This document shows, one piece after another, positions 16,982 through 25,074 of a stretch of DNA of 64,000 bases. The stretch comes from Pseudoglutamicibacter albus. GTDB taxonomy: Bacteria > Actinomycetota > Actinomycetes > Actinomycetales > Micrococcaceae. The notes beneath the pieces were generated by a model that saw nothing but the letters and a program-made list of their open reading frames with translations, searched no databases and had not been told where the DNA came from. Made by a program: the position numbers and the translations under genes. The first letter of the stretch is position 1. Each line of letters starts with the position of its first letter. Where the stretch lies: NCBI RefSeq assembly GCF_022346425.1, contig NZ_JAKRCW010000007.1, positions 50,344 to 114,343 on the forward strand, in the 5' to 3' direction.

Positions 16982-19177
16982 ATGCCAGGACGCCGCGACG
17001 TATTAGTTGGCGAAGTGCTCGATGATCGTTATCGCATCGAGCGCCGAGTTGCGCGCGGAGGCATGTCCACGGTGTATTTGGGTACGGATTTGAAGCTGCG
17101 CCGCCAGGTCGCGTTGAAGGTTTTGCATCCGCACCTTGCCGAAACCAAGGAATCCGTTGAACGCTTCGAGGCGGAAGCGATCTCGGCAGCGCGGTTGAGT
17201 GACCCCAACGTTGTCAATGTCTATGACCAAGGGGTTGACGGTTCCGAAGCCTACCTCGTCATGGAGTATGTTCCGGGCGTGACGTTGCGTGATGTCATGC
17301 GGACCCAGGGCGCGATGGCTCCGCGAGCAGCGCTTGAAGTCATGGAAGCGATCCTCTCCGGCCTCGCTGCCGCGCATGAAGCGAACATGGTGCACCGTGA
17401 CATCAAGCCTGAGAACGTTCTTATCTCAGCGGATGGCCGCATCAAACTCGCAGATTTCGGTCTTTCCCGGGCCGCAAGCGAACACACCGCTACCGGCGGG
17501 CTGGTCGGCACTGTCGCTTATGTCTCCCCCGAGTTGGTGACCGGGCGCGGCGCAGATGAACGCACCGACATTTATGCGTGCGGCATTCTGCTGTATGAGC
17601 TTTTGACGGGACGGCAACCCTACACCGGGGAGACGGCGTGGGATGTAGCGATGCGCCACGTCAACGAGACGGTTCCCGCGCCATCGGTCACAGTGCCGGA
17701 ACTGAACGAGGACTTCGATTATCTGGTTGCGTGGGCCACCGAGCAGCAACCAGATAAACGCCCGACCCACGCCGGGGATTTCCTCAACGCGTTGCGCCAC
17801 GTGGAGCGTCACCTTTCAGAAGAGGACCTCGACTTAGGTGATGAACCGGTCACCCTGCATGATCTGGTGGTCGCTACACAGAACCTGTTGGCCCGCACCC
17901 GCCCGAGCGAAGACGAACTGACTGACGCCGGGGACGCCGCTGGAGCTAAGCACCTAGCGCAGAACAGTCACCAAGCGCAGAGCAGTGACGACGATGCGGC
18001 GGATAACGATGCGCCGACAACCTACGTTCCGCTTCCGCACGATGAAGGAACATCGGTTGTCACGCCACCTCCGCCAGATTCGGATACGACTGTGGTTCCG
18101 GAGGGCGGGATCCCGCATCATCAGCTGAGTTTGCCTGATGACACCCAATCGCACGAGATCAGGCCGGGTTCCTTCGAAAGTAACGAATCCGGTTCCGTAG
18201 CAGGTGCGGGTGCTTCCGCGGTTAAGACGGGACCACGCACGGGGCGCGCGGCACGCAAACCATCTGAATCCGTGTCCCGGCCGGGAACCAAACGGAAGGC
18301 TTGGTTCATCGCGCTCATCGTCTTCATTTTGGTCTTGGGTGCCGGCCTGGGTGCGTGGTGGTTCGGTTCCGGACCGGGCGCTGAAGTAGTGGTGCCTGAT
18401 CTGAGGAACCAGACGGAAGCCAGTGCGGTATCCCAGCTTGACGAAGTCGGGACCCACGCGAACACGAGCGAGGACTACTCGGCCACGGTCGCGAAAGGCA
18501 AGGTCATAGCTACTGACCCAAAAGCCGGTGAGTCGGTCCGCCGGTACCAGGGAGTGAACCTGGTGATTTCGCGCGGACCGAGGATGGTGAGCGTCCCGAA
18601 CCTCAACGGTCTGGACCGTAAAGCTGCACAAGCTCAGCTGGAGGAAGCCAATCTCAAGCTCGGTAAGGTGACCGAACGCCACAACGAAGCCAAAGCCGGC
18701 AAGATCATTGAACAATCTGAGGAGTTCGGCTCAAGCATCGCGGAAGCCTCAAAGATCGATGTGGTGGTGTCGTCCGGCCCTGCCCCTGTCGAGATCCCGC
18801 GTGTGCAGGGCCGCAACGAGTCCGATGCGAAAGATCTCCTCGAAGCCGCAGGTTTCACTGTGGTGGTCGGTGAAGCGGAGTTCTCTGACACCTACGAGGA
18901 AGGTGCGGTAATCCGCACCTCCCCTAATGGTGGCGAGAAAGTGGAACGTGGTAGCGAAATCGAGATGGTCGTCTCGAAGGGCCCTGACCTGGTAGAGGTC
19001 CCGAATGTGAGGTTCAAGAGCACGGACGAAGCCCGGCAGATCCTCGAAGACGCCGGATTCGAAGTGTCCGTTGAGGAAGGTTCCTTCGGTACAGTCCTCG
19101 ATAACGTGGTGCAACAACGTCCGCGGGCCGGTGAGATGCTCAAGCGCGGCTCAACCGTTGTGATCGGCGTCGTCTAG
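16982..19177 (+). CDS. pknL: Transmembrane Ser/Thr protein kinase with four PASTA domains (PknL type)
   Basis: A 731-residue receptor kinase. The kinase domain (about 12-275) has the Gly loop ARGGMSTVYLG, Lys46 in VALKVL, catalytic Asp140 in VHRDIKPENV and DFG at 158-160. An acidic, Ser/Thr-rich linker follows (about 275-430), then one membrane helix (AWFIALIVFILVLGAGLGAW) and four extracellular PASTA repeats that bind muropeptides in this family. Neighbouring aroG supports PknL rather than PknB, because in mycobacteria pknL lies near aroG; PknB sits with pbpA/rodA/pstP. Mycobacterial PknL lacks PASTA, whereas the corynebacterial one has them. ATG 16982 is spaced seven bases from GAGG; a GTG at 16976 is too close to it. 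Confidence 0.9.
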   Translation: MPGRRDVLVGEVLDDRYRIERRVARGGMSTVYLGTDLKLRRQVALKVLHPHLAETKESVERFEAEAISAARLSDPNVVNVYDQGVDGSEAYLVMEYVPGVTLRDVMRTQGAMAPRAALEVMEAILSGLAAAHEANMVHRDIKPENVLISADGRIKLADFGLSRAASEHTATGGLVGTVAYVSPELVTGRGADERTDIYACGILLYELLTGRQPYTGETAWDVAMRHVNETVPAPSVTVPELNEDFDYLVAWATEQQPDKRPTHAGDFLNALRHVERHLSEEDLDLGDEPVTLHDLVVATQNLLARTRPSEDELTDAGDAAGAKHLAQNSHQAQSSDDDAADNDAPTTYVPLPHDEGTSVVTPPPPDSDTTVVPEGGIPHHQLSLPDDTQSHEIRPGSFESNESGSVAGAGASAVKTGPRTGRAARKPSESVSRPGTKRKAWFIALIVFILVLGAGLGAWWFGSGPGAEVVVPDLRNQTEASAVSQLDEVGTHANTSEDYSATVAKGKVIATDPKAGESVRRYQGVNLVISRGPRMVSVPNLNGLDRKAAQAQLEEANLKLGKVTERHNEAKAGKIIEQSEEFGSSIAEASKIDVVVSSGPAPVEIPRVQGRNESDAKDLLEAAGFTVVVGEAEFSDTYEEGAVIRTSPNGGEKVERGSEIEMVVSKGPDLVEVPNVRFKSTDEARQILEDAGFEVSVEEGSFGTVLDNVVQQRPRAGEMLKRGSTVVIGVV

Positions 19178-19262
19178 CCCTCACGCCGTGTAGCTCTCCT
19201 CAGCCGTTTTGTCCTCAGCTGTCTTGCCCCTCAGCCGTTGAAGACCGGCGCCGGCTACTGAC

Positions 19263-20057
19263 TTACAGCCGGGTTGCGGCCTCGATGGCGAGGTCGAGTG
19301 CGATGCCGCGGGAGGCTTTCCCCCAGCCGCGTGGGTCGTGCTGGTCGAGGTCGGCGAGCGAGTCAGCCGTGTAGAGAAGTTGCCCGTAGGTTGCGCCGCG
19401 GAAGCGGGATACTGCCGCGAGCGCTGAGCATTCCATGTCCACGACGTCGCATCCGGCTGCTCGGCGGCGTTCGATGATCGCCGGAGTTTCACGCAGGAAC
19501 CCGTCGGTGGTCCATACGGTGACCCGTTCCCCGGCACGGTTCTGAGCCGCAAGTGCTGCCTCAACAGCTTCAATGCCGGCGGCATCGAGCTCAATCCAGT
19601 CTTCAGCTGGCAAGTATTTGAAGCTCGTTCCCTCGTCGCGCAGCGCACGCTCCGGGATGAAGAACACGTTCTCTTCTTGAGTGTCGAGCGCCCCGCAGCT
19701 ACCCACTGCAATGATTTTGTTAGCGCCTAGCGCTACACCGAATTCGAGGTTCTGTGTTGCCGCGGATGCCCCCAGCGGAGCTAACACTACGCCGACTTCT
19801 ACCCCGTTGTGTTCGGTGACCCAGTACGGGTAGTCGCGGGTGATCGAATCCAGCTCAACCCGGCATTCCCAGCCGCGTTCGTGCGCGAACTCGTCCACGG
19901 TGGGCCCCAGGAAAGCAAGCACGAGTCTCTCCGGTAGCGTGTTGGGGGCGTAGTCAGCCCGCCAGAACCCGCTGATGAGGTCGTTACGGTCCTCATCGCG
20001 ATCAAACAGGGCGTACGGGCCGGTTGTGAGACCGGTCTCGGTGTTCTTCTCGCTCAT
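19263..20057 (-). CDS. Nucleoside phosphorylase-like protein (PNP/UDP family)
   Basis: A 264-residue member of the PNP_UDP_1 fold, which cleaves nucleosides with phosphate to give a base and ribose 1-phosphate. Visible family features are GASAATQNLEFGVALGANKIIAVGSCGAL, containing the phosphate-binding loop region, and VVDMECSALAAVSRFRG, where the Met-Glu pair contacts ribose in uridine phosphorylases. The late ADSLADLDQHDPRGWG replaces the usual base-specifying loop, so the base preference is unclear. A good ribosome site (GGAAGGGAACC) precedes ATG 20057. It lies 75 bases downstream of aroG on the same strand and could be cotranscribed, though no shared pathway is evident. Confidence 0.75.
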   Translation of the reverse strand: MSEKNTETGLTTGPYALFDRDEDRNDLISGFWRADYAPNTLPERLVLAFLGPTVDEFAHERGWECRVELDSITRDYPYWVTEHNGVEVGVVLAPLGASAATQNLEFGVALGANKIIAVGSCGALDTQEENVFFIPERALRDEGTSFKYLPAEDWIELDAAGIEAVEAALAAQNRAGERVTVWTTDGFLRETPAIIERRRAAGCDVVDMECSALAAVSRFRGATYGQLLYTADSLADLDQHDPRGWGKASRGIALDLAIEAATRL

Positions 20058-20132
20058 GGTTCCCTTCCTCTGCCCCTCTTGTGAGCCCAGCTTGCGTGTT
20101 CGGCTCGTGTTGTTCGGTTCTACGGCTACGGG

Positions 20133-21512
20133 TTAACGGTGCGCTAGGCCATTGGCTACCTGGAACGCTAGTTCAAGGGATTGCGAATGGTTCAAGCGTG
20201 GATCACATACGGTTTCGTAGAGGTCATCGAACTGGTCTTCCCGGATCGGGTCTGCCCCGCCGAGGCATTCAGCTACGTCATCGCCAGTCATTTCGATGTG
20301 GAGACCGCCTGGCACGGTCCCGAGCGACTGGTGCACTTCGAAGAAACCCTTGACTTCGTCCATAACGTCTTCCACGCGGCGGGTCTTGTAGCCGTTGGAG
20401 CTGGTCACGGTGTTGCCGTGCATCGGGTCGGTGATCCACAAAACGTCTTCGCCAGCGTTCTTGACCGCTTCCACGATGGGTGGGAGCTTTTCGCGGATGT
20501 TGGTGGCCCCCATGCGGGTGATGAACGTCAAGCGGCCTGGGATGCGCTTGGGGTTGAGTTTCTCGATCAAACGTAGCGCGTCCTCCCCTGTGGAGGTGGG
20601 GCCAAGTTTGATCCCGAGCGGGTTTTCAACGTGTGAGAGGAAATCGACGTGCGCGCCGTCGATCTCGCGGGTGCGTTCACCGATCCACAGGAAGTGGGCG
20701 CTGGTCGCGTATGGGTTGCCGGTACGGGAATCGGTGCGGGTCAGCGCGCGTTCGTAGTCCAGTAGGAGCGCTTCGTGTGCCGCGTAGAAGTCTGTGCGCC
20801 GTAGCGCTTCGAAATCGGCTCCGCATGCATCCATGAAACGCACGGCACGGTCGATTTCTGCGGCGAGTTCTTCGTATTCCTGGTAGGCGGGGTTGGTCAT
20901 GAAGCCACGGTTCCAGGAATGCACTGAACGTAGGTCAGCGAAACCGCCTTGTGTGAACGCGCGGATCAGGTTGAGGGTAGCGGCTGCAGTGTTGTAGGCC
21001 GTCACCATGCGCATCGGGTCTGGTTTGCGTGCTTCTTCAGTGAATTCGAAACCGTTGACGATCTCGCCCCGAAAGGTTGGCAGGGTCACCCCGTCGCGGG
21101 TTTCGGTCGAAGATGAGCGTGGTTTAGCGAATTGGCCTGCCATGCGCCCCATCTTCAGTACCGGCATTTGCGCACCATAGGTGAGGACCACGGCCATCTG
21201 CAGGATGGTTTTGACGCGGGCTTGGATTTTGTCTGCGGTTGCGCCGGCGAATGTTTCGGCACAGTCCCCGCCTTGCAACACGAACATTTCGCCGCGGGTT
21301 GCTCGCGCCAGTTGGTCGCGTAGCGCATCGACTTCGCCTGCGAAGACCAGCGGCGGCTTATTTCCGAGTTCAGCAACGGCACGTGCGTGGGTTTCGGTGC
21401 CCGCCCAGTCTGGTTGCTGTTTGATCGGTAGCGAACGCCACCGGTCCAGGGCCGGGTTAGCGGCCGGGCCTGTTTGGGATCCAGCGTCAGGGAATGTGGC
21501 GTTTGTCTGCAT
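20133..21512 (-). CDS. aroG: 3-deoxy-7-phosphoheptulonate synthase, class II
   Basis: The enzyme condenses phosphoenolpyruvate with erythrose 4-phosphate, the first step of the shikimate pathway to aromatic amino acids. The 459-residue length and the segments LQGGDCAETF, RMAGQFAKPRS, GEIVNGFEF and FITRMGATNIREKLPP identify the plant-like class II form used by actinobacteria; the Cys in GGDCAE is a metal ligand. WITDPMHGNTVTSSNGYKTR and GGLHIEMTGDDVAECLGG complete the active site. The ATG at 21512 has only a weak ribosome site (AGAGA). A perfect inverted repeat lies 48 bases upstream of the start and may be an operator. Confidence 0.96.
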   Translation of the reverse strand: MQTNATFPDAGSQTGPAANPALDRWRSLPIKQQPDWAGTETHARAVAELGNKPPLVFAGEVDALRDQLARATRGEMFVLQGGDCAETFAGATADKIQARVKTILQMAVVLTYGAQMPVLKMGRMAGQFAKPRSSSTETRDGVTLPTFRGEIVNGFEFTEEARKPDPMRMVTAYNTAAATLNLIRAFTQGGFADLRSVHSWNRGFMTNPAYQEYEELAAEIDRAVRFMDACGADFEALRRTDFYAAHEALLLDYERALTRTDSRTGNPYATSAHFLWIGERTREIDGAHVDFLSHVENPLGIKLGPTSTGEDALRLIEKLNPKRIPGRLTFITRMGATNIREKLPPIVEAVKNAGEDVLWITDPMHGNTVTSSNGYKTRRVEDVMDEVKGFFEVHQSLGTVPGGLHIEMTGDDVAECLGGADPIREDQFDDLYETVCDPRLNHSQSLELAFQVANGLAHR

Positions 21513-21559
21513 TTCTCTAGTCTACGGAGCCGAGTGGTGCGGGCATAAAGTCTTGCGTT

Positions 21560-21585
21560 CTAGGCGTAATACAGTCAACGCCTAG
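21560..21585. promoter_or_regulatory. Inverted repeat in the aroG promoter region
   Basis: CTAGGCGT (21560-21567) and ACGCCTAG (21578-21585) are perfect 8-bp inverted arms with a 10-base spacer. They lie between the divergent aroG and hydrolase genes, 48 bases upstream of the aroG start. The two-fold symmetry with about one helical turn between half-site starts suits a dimeric repressor. The protein is unknown. Confidence 0.45.
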
Positions 21586-21648
21586 GGCACGCCGGTAGTG
21601 TGTCCACTAGCCACTCATGTCCGATGCATTTTCCAGAAAGGGCCATTG

Positions 21649-22572
21649 ATGGGGACTCAGAATCACGGCGCTGTCCAGGGTCACGATGCCACGCACGACC
21701 ACGGCGCTGTCCACGGTCACGATGCCACCCAGAGCCGCGGCGTTGCGCAGGGGCACAACGGCGTTGCGCGGGGGCAGTTCGTTGCCGGTACGAGCGGTGT
21801 GGGTGTTCTGTTGATTCATGGGTTCACGTCTAATCCGGCATGCTTGGGCGATTGGGGCAAGACCCTTCATGATGCTGGGCACACTGTTTCTATGCCCCTC
21901 CTTCCCGGCCACGGTACGCGCTGGCAGGATCTTGAGTCGGTGACCGTGGATGATTGGTGCCAGGCGGTGGAGAACGCTTACGATGCTTTGGCCGCTGAGT
22001 GCGATTCCGTTGCGGTGGGCGGCTTGTCGATGGGTGGGACGTTGACGGCTTATCTGGGTGCGGTGCGCCGCCCGGATCACTTGTTTTTTGTGAACCCTGC
22101 GTTCACATATCCACCTATGGCTTCGTTTGCGGGCGTCATGAAGAGGTTTTTGCCTACGGTTGGCTCAATCGGGGGTGACGTCCGCAAAGAGGGCGTTTCT
22201 GAGACCGCTTATGAACGGGTGCCTGTTACCGCGGTGGATCAGATGACGCGTTTAGTGGCCCGCACCCGTCGCATGTTGCCTGGGGTGGATGCCCCGATCA
22301 CGTTGTTCCGTTCCACCGTGGATCATATTATTCCGGATTCGTCGGTGAGGGTTTTCTACCGTGCCCTTCAGTCTCGTGTGCGTGATCAGGTGCGTTACGT
22401 TGAACTCCGCAGCAGCTATCACGTAGCTACGTTGGATGAGGATGCCCCGCTGATCTTCTCGACGTCCCGAGATGAGGTTGATGAGATCGCTCAGCGTTTG
22501 CGTGCTTCTGGCGGCAAGCACAATTCTGGCGGCAAGCATGATGCAGTAACGAACACCGCGAAGGGTGTGTGA
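21649..22572 (+). CDS. Alpha/beta hydrolase (carboxylesterase/monoacylglycerol lipase type)
   Basis: A 307-residue hydrolase. The oxyanion-hole motif HGFTSNP follows LLI at about 54-60. The nucleophile is Ser127 in GLSMGG, the acid Asp is probably in STVDHIIPDSSV and the base His in SSYHVATLDED. Layout and spacing resemble the Est30-like carboxylesterase and monoglyceride lipase group. The first about 42 residues are a His/Gly/Asp-rich stretch with a 12-residue tandem repeat (HGAVQGHDATHD/HGAVHGHDATQS) not found in the family core. ATG 21649 follows AGAAAGG. The membrane protein gene starts seven bases after its stop, so the two form an operon. Confidence 0.85.
   Translation: MGTQNHGAVQGHDATHDHGAVHGHDATQSRGVAQGHNGVARGQFVAGTSGVGVLLIHGFTSNPACLGDWGKTLHDAGHTVSMPLLPGHGTRWQDLESVTVDDWCQAVENAYDALAAECDSVAVGGLSMGGTLTAYLGAVRRPDHLFFVNPAFTYPPMASFAGVMKRFLPTVGSIGGDVRKEGVSETAYERVPVTAVDQMTRLVARTRRMLPGVDAPITLFRSTVDHIIPDSSVRVFYRALQSRVRDQVRYVELRSSYHVATLDEDAPLIFSTSRDEVDEIAQRLRASGGKHNSGGKHDAVTNTAKGV
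21664..21735 (+). repeat. Two 36-bp in-frame repeats at the hydrolase N-terminus
   Basis: Units at 21664-21699 and 21700-21735 differ at only a few positions. A third, diverged copy continues to about 21771. They encode a His-rich 12-residue repeat before the hydrolase core. Confidence 0.8.
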
Positions 22573-22578
22573 GTTGCG

Positions 22579-23109
22579 GTGAAGGAACGCCGTGATGACG
22601 ATGCGGAGTGGGCTGATCTTGTAGCTCGCCTCGAGGCCATGGACCCGGGCGTAACAGATGCTGAAGCGCAGGCACAGCGGAAAGCCGAGGAGCTCGAGGA
22701 ATTCTTCGCCTCTCAGCCGTTCTATCCCACCACAAAGGCTGACACTGATTCCACGGCTGAGCCTCCCTCCGAACCTAGCTCCGCTGTTCATTCTGCCGGC
22801 TCCGGTGCTCACCTTGCAGGTCCGCGGGATTGGTCTCCGATAGAGGATGCCGCTGGGTGGGGTGAGGACACTGATTATGTTCCTGAAGATCCGCCGTCGA
22901 TTTTCTCTGGACGTCCAGACAGGGTTTTGGCGTGGTCCGTTGTGGTGGCCTTGCCGCTTGTAATACTCCTGCTGGTCATGTTCAAGGTGAGTATCGCGCC
23001 TTTCATGTGGTGGGTTTTCATCGCCGGTGAGCTGGGTGCCTTGTTGTATTTGGGCTGGACGTTACCGCGGCATCCTCGTGATCCATGGGATGACGGGGCG
23101 CGTGTTTAG
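22579..23109 (+). CDS. Acidic membrane protein with two C-terminal helices, function unknown
   Basis: A 176-residue protein. The first about 110 residues are charged and partly coiled (DDAEWADLVARLEAMDPG, AQRKAEELEEFF), with a Ser/Pro/Ala-rich stretch. Two membrane helices follow (AWSVVVALPLVILLLVMFKV and PFMWWVFIAGELGALLYLGW), and the tail PRHPRDPWDDGARV lies in the cytoplasm or near the surface. This is the layout of a conserved actinobacterial membrane family with no known activity. The start is GTG 22579, seven bases after the hydrolase stop. No clear ribosome site is needed if the two genes are coupled. Confidence 0.72.
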   Translation: MKERRDDDAEWADLVARLEAMDPGVTDAEAQAQRKAEELEEFFASQPFYPTTKADTDSTAEPPSEPSSAVHSAGSGAHLAGPRDWSPIEDAAGWGEDTDYVPEDPPSIFSGRPDRVLAWSVVVALPLVILLLVMFKVSIAPFMWWVFIAGELGALLYLGWTLPRHPRDPWDDGARV

Positions 23110-23173
23110 CGATCTAAGAGACACCTGGTTACGCATCGGTAGGGGCAATGGCATAAAGTAGTAGGTAGCCAAA

Positions 23174-23187
23174 GTGATGCACATCAC
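23174..23187. promoter_or_regulatory. Palindrome upstream of the acyl-CoA synthetase gene
   Basis: GTGATG and CATCAC are perfect arms separated by CA, 50 bases before the start codon. This short compact palindrome is a plausible site for a fatty-acid responsive repressor, but it matches no consensus exactly. Confidence 0.35.
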
Positions 23188-23236
23188 ATTTGAGGTGGTG
23201 TGGCTCGTCCCGCACGCGATAGTCAGGAGTTTGCTT

Positions 23237-25036
23237 GTGGAAACCGTTTCTGTTCCGGCCGAGGTTGTGAACCCAGAAAACGCTACGTTGGTTCACCTGG
23301 TCGACCGTCATTTAGAGAAGAATGGCGATATTGCATTGTTCTCTAAACCGGACGGTAGCGACGGTTGGGTTGATGTTTCCGCTAGAGATTTCGCTGCGGA
23401 TGCCAAGCTCATCGCACGCGGACTGATGCATTACGGTGTGAAGCCTGGAGACCGGGTCGCGTTGATGTCAGCAACGCGTTATGAGTGGAGCCTGGTCGAT
23501 TTCGCTATCGCGTATGCCGGCGGTATTTCGGTTCCTATCTATGAGACCTCCTCCCCTAGCCAGGTCGCCTGGATTTTGAAGGATTCTGGCTCGCGGATCG
23601 TTATCGTTGAGAATTCCAGGCATGCCCAGGCTGTTAAGCGCGCTAAGGATTCCGAGTCGCTTTCTGAGATCTCAGAGACGTTGGTGATCGACGAGGACGG
23701 GTTGGATAAGCTGCGCGCTGCCGGCGAGAACGTCTCAGAGGAGCAGCGCGCTCAGCAGGAAGCTCCGCGGAAGAAGACGGACATCGCCACGATCATCTAC
23801 ACCTCGGGCACAACGGGGAAACCGAAGGGTTGCGAACTCACGCACGCGAACTTTGTGGACCTTTCAGACAACGCGGCGGCAGCGGTTCCCGGCGTTATCG
23901 CCCCGGACGCGTCCACGATCCTGTTCTTGCCGTTGGCACACGTTTTCGCCCGCTTCATCGCGTTGATGGCGGTCGGCGGTGGCGCACGCACCGGCCATAC
24001 CTCGGATTTGAAGAACCTTCTGCCGGCGCTGGATTCGTTCAAGCCGACGTTCTTGCTTGTTGTTCCTCGCGTGTTTGAGAAAGTTTTCAACGGGGCGCAA
24101 CAAAAGGCTGAAGATGGCGGCAAGGGCAAAATTTTCGCGCGTGCCGCGAAAGTCGCTGAAGAGTATTCGCGTCAGTCCCTTGAGGGTAAGGTTTCGCTGA
24201 GCACCCGCGTGAAGCACAAGATTTTCGATGTGCTGGTCTATAAGAAGCTGCGTGCCGCGATGGGCGGCAAGGTGACTCATGCGGTCTCTGGCGGTAGTGC
24301 ACTGGGTGAACGTTTGGGCCACTTCTTCAACGGTATTGGCCTCACCGTGCTGGAGGGCTTCGGAGCTACTGAGACGGCGGCGCCTGTCACGGTGAACACT
24401 CCCGAGAAGATCAAGATCGGCACTGTCGGCCGCCCGGTCCCGGGCAATGAGATCAAACTCGGCGAGGACGGCGAGATCCTCGTCAAGGGCGTGTGTGTTT
24501 TCAAGGGCTACTACAACCGTGAAGACCTTACGGAGGACGCTTTCGTTGATGGTTGGTACGCCACGGGTGACCTGGGCACGATCGATGAGGACGGCTTCCT
24601 CACCATCACGGGCCGTAAGAAAGAGATCCTGGTGACGGCCTCCGGTAAGAACGTAGCTCCGGGCCTCATGGAGGACCGCGTCCGTAGTGTGCCGATCGTT
24701 TCGCAGTGTGTTGTGGTTGGTGAGGGCCGCCCGTATGTTGGCGCGCTAGTCACGGTTGATGAGGAAGCGCTGCCAGGCTGGCTCGAACGCCATAACCTCC
24801 CTGCCGACACCAAGATTGAGGACCTTGTAGAGAATAAGGATCTTCTCGCGGACATCCAGGAAGGTATCGATTCGGCGAACGACACGGTTTCGCGTGCTGA
24901 GTCGATCCGTAAGTTCCGGGTTTTGACGACTGACCTGACCGAAGAGACAGGGCATTTGACGCCGAGCCTGAAGATCCGCCGGCAGATTGTGTTGAAGGAC
25001 TTCCAGGATGAGGTCGAGAAACTCTACAAACCTTAG
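23237..25036 (+). CDS. Long-chain fatty acid--CoA ligase (AMP-forming)
   Basis: A 599-residue enzyme that activates fatty acids with ATP and CoA in two steps through an acyl-adenylate. The P-loop-like motif YTSGTTGKPKGCELTH, the motif LEGFGATETAAP, the ATP-binding YATGDLGTIDEDGFL and ITGRKKEILVTASGKNVAP are complete. It belongs to the FadD15-like long-chain group (VSARDFAADAKLIARGL at the N-terminus). The start is GTG 23237, seven bases from AGGAG. The longer frame that begins at 23174 lies across the palindrome and has no ribosome site. It ends in the stem of a terminator and is convergent with mycothione reductase. Confidence 0.93.
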   Translation: METVSVPAEVVNPENATLVHLVDRHLEKNGDIALFSKPDGSDGWVDVSARDFAADAKLIARGLMHYGVKPGDRVALMSATRYEWSLVDFAIAYAGGISVPIYETSSPSQVAWILKDSGSRIVIVENSRHAQAVKRAKDSESLSEISETLVIDEDGLDKLRAAGENVSEEQRAQQEAPRKKTDIATIIYTSGTTGKPKGCELTHANFVDLSDNAAAAVPGVIAPDASTILFLPLAHVFARFIALMAVGGGARTGHTSDLKNLLPALDSFKPTFLLVVPRVFEKVFNGAQQKAEDGGKGKIFARAAKVAEEYSRQSLEGKVSLSTRVKHKIFDVLVYKKLRAAMGGKVTHAVSGGSALGERLGHFFNGIGLTVLEGFGATETAAPVTVNTPEKIKIGTVGRPVPGNEIKLGEDGEILVKGVCVFKGYYNREDLTEDAFVDGWYATGDLGTIDEDGFLTITGRKKEILVTASGKNVAPGLMEDRVRSVPIVSQCVVVGEGRPYVGALVTVDEEALPGWLERHNLPADTKIEDLVENKDLLADIQEGIDSANDTVSRAESIRKFRVLTTDLTEETGHLTPSLKIRRQIVLKDFQDEVEKLYKP

Positions 25037-25064
25037 TGAAGGCCTGGGCAGGGCCCCACTAAGG
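25031..25064. terminator. Hairpin between convergent acyl-CoA ligase and mycothione reductase genes
   Basis: CCTTAGTG (25031-25038) pairs with CACTAAGG (25057-25064), with a further GGCC pairing inside. The stop codon of the ligase lies in the left arm. There is no strong T-run on either side, so it is a moderate candidate for a shared terminator. Confidence 0.55.
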
Positions 25065-25074
25065 CCTCTGCGTC

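Noticed and set aside
16982..19177. PASTA kinase as PknB
   Set aside because: The neighbours are whiB1 and aroG, not the pbpA-rodA-pstP set that surrounds pknB.
19178..19262. Terminator between the kinase and phosphorylase genes
   Set aside because: Three short CCTCAGC-type repeats occur but no stable hairpin with a T-run was found.
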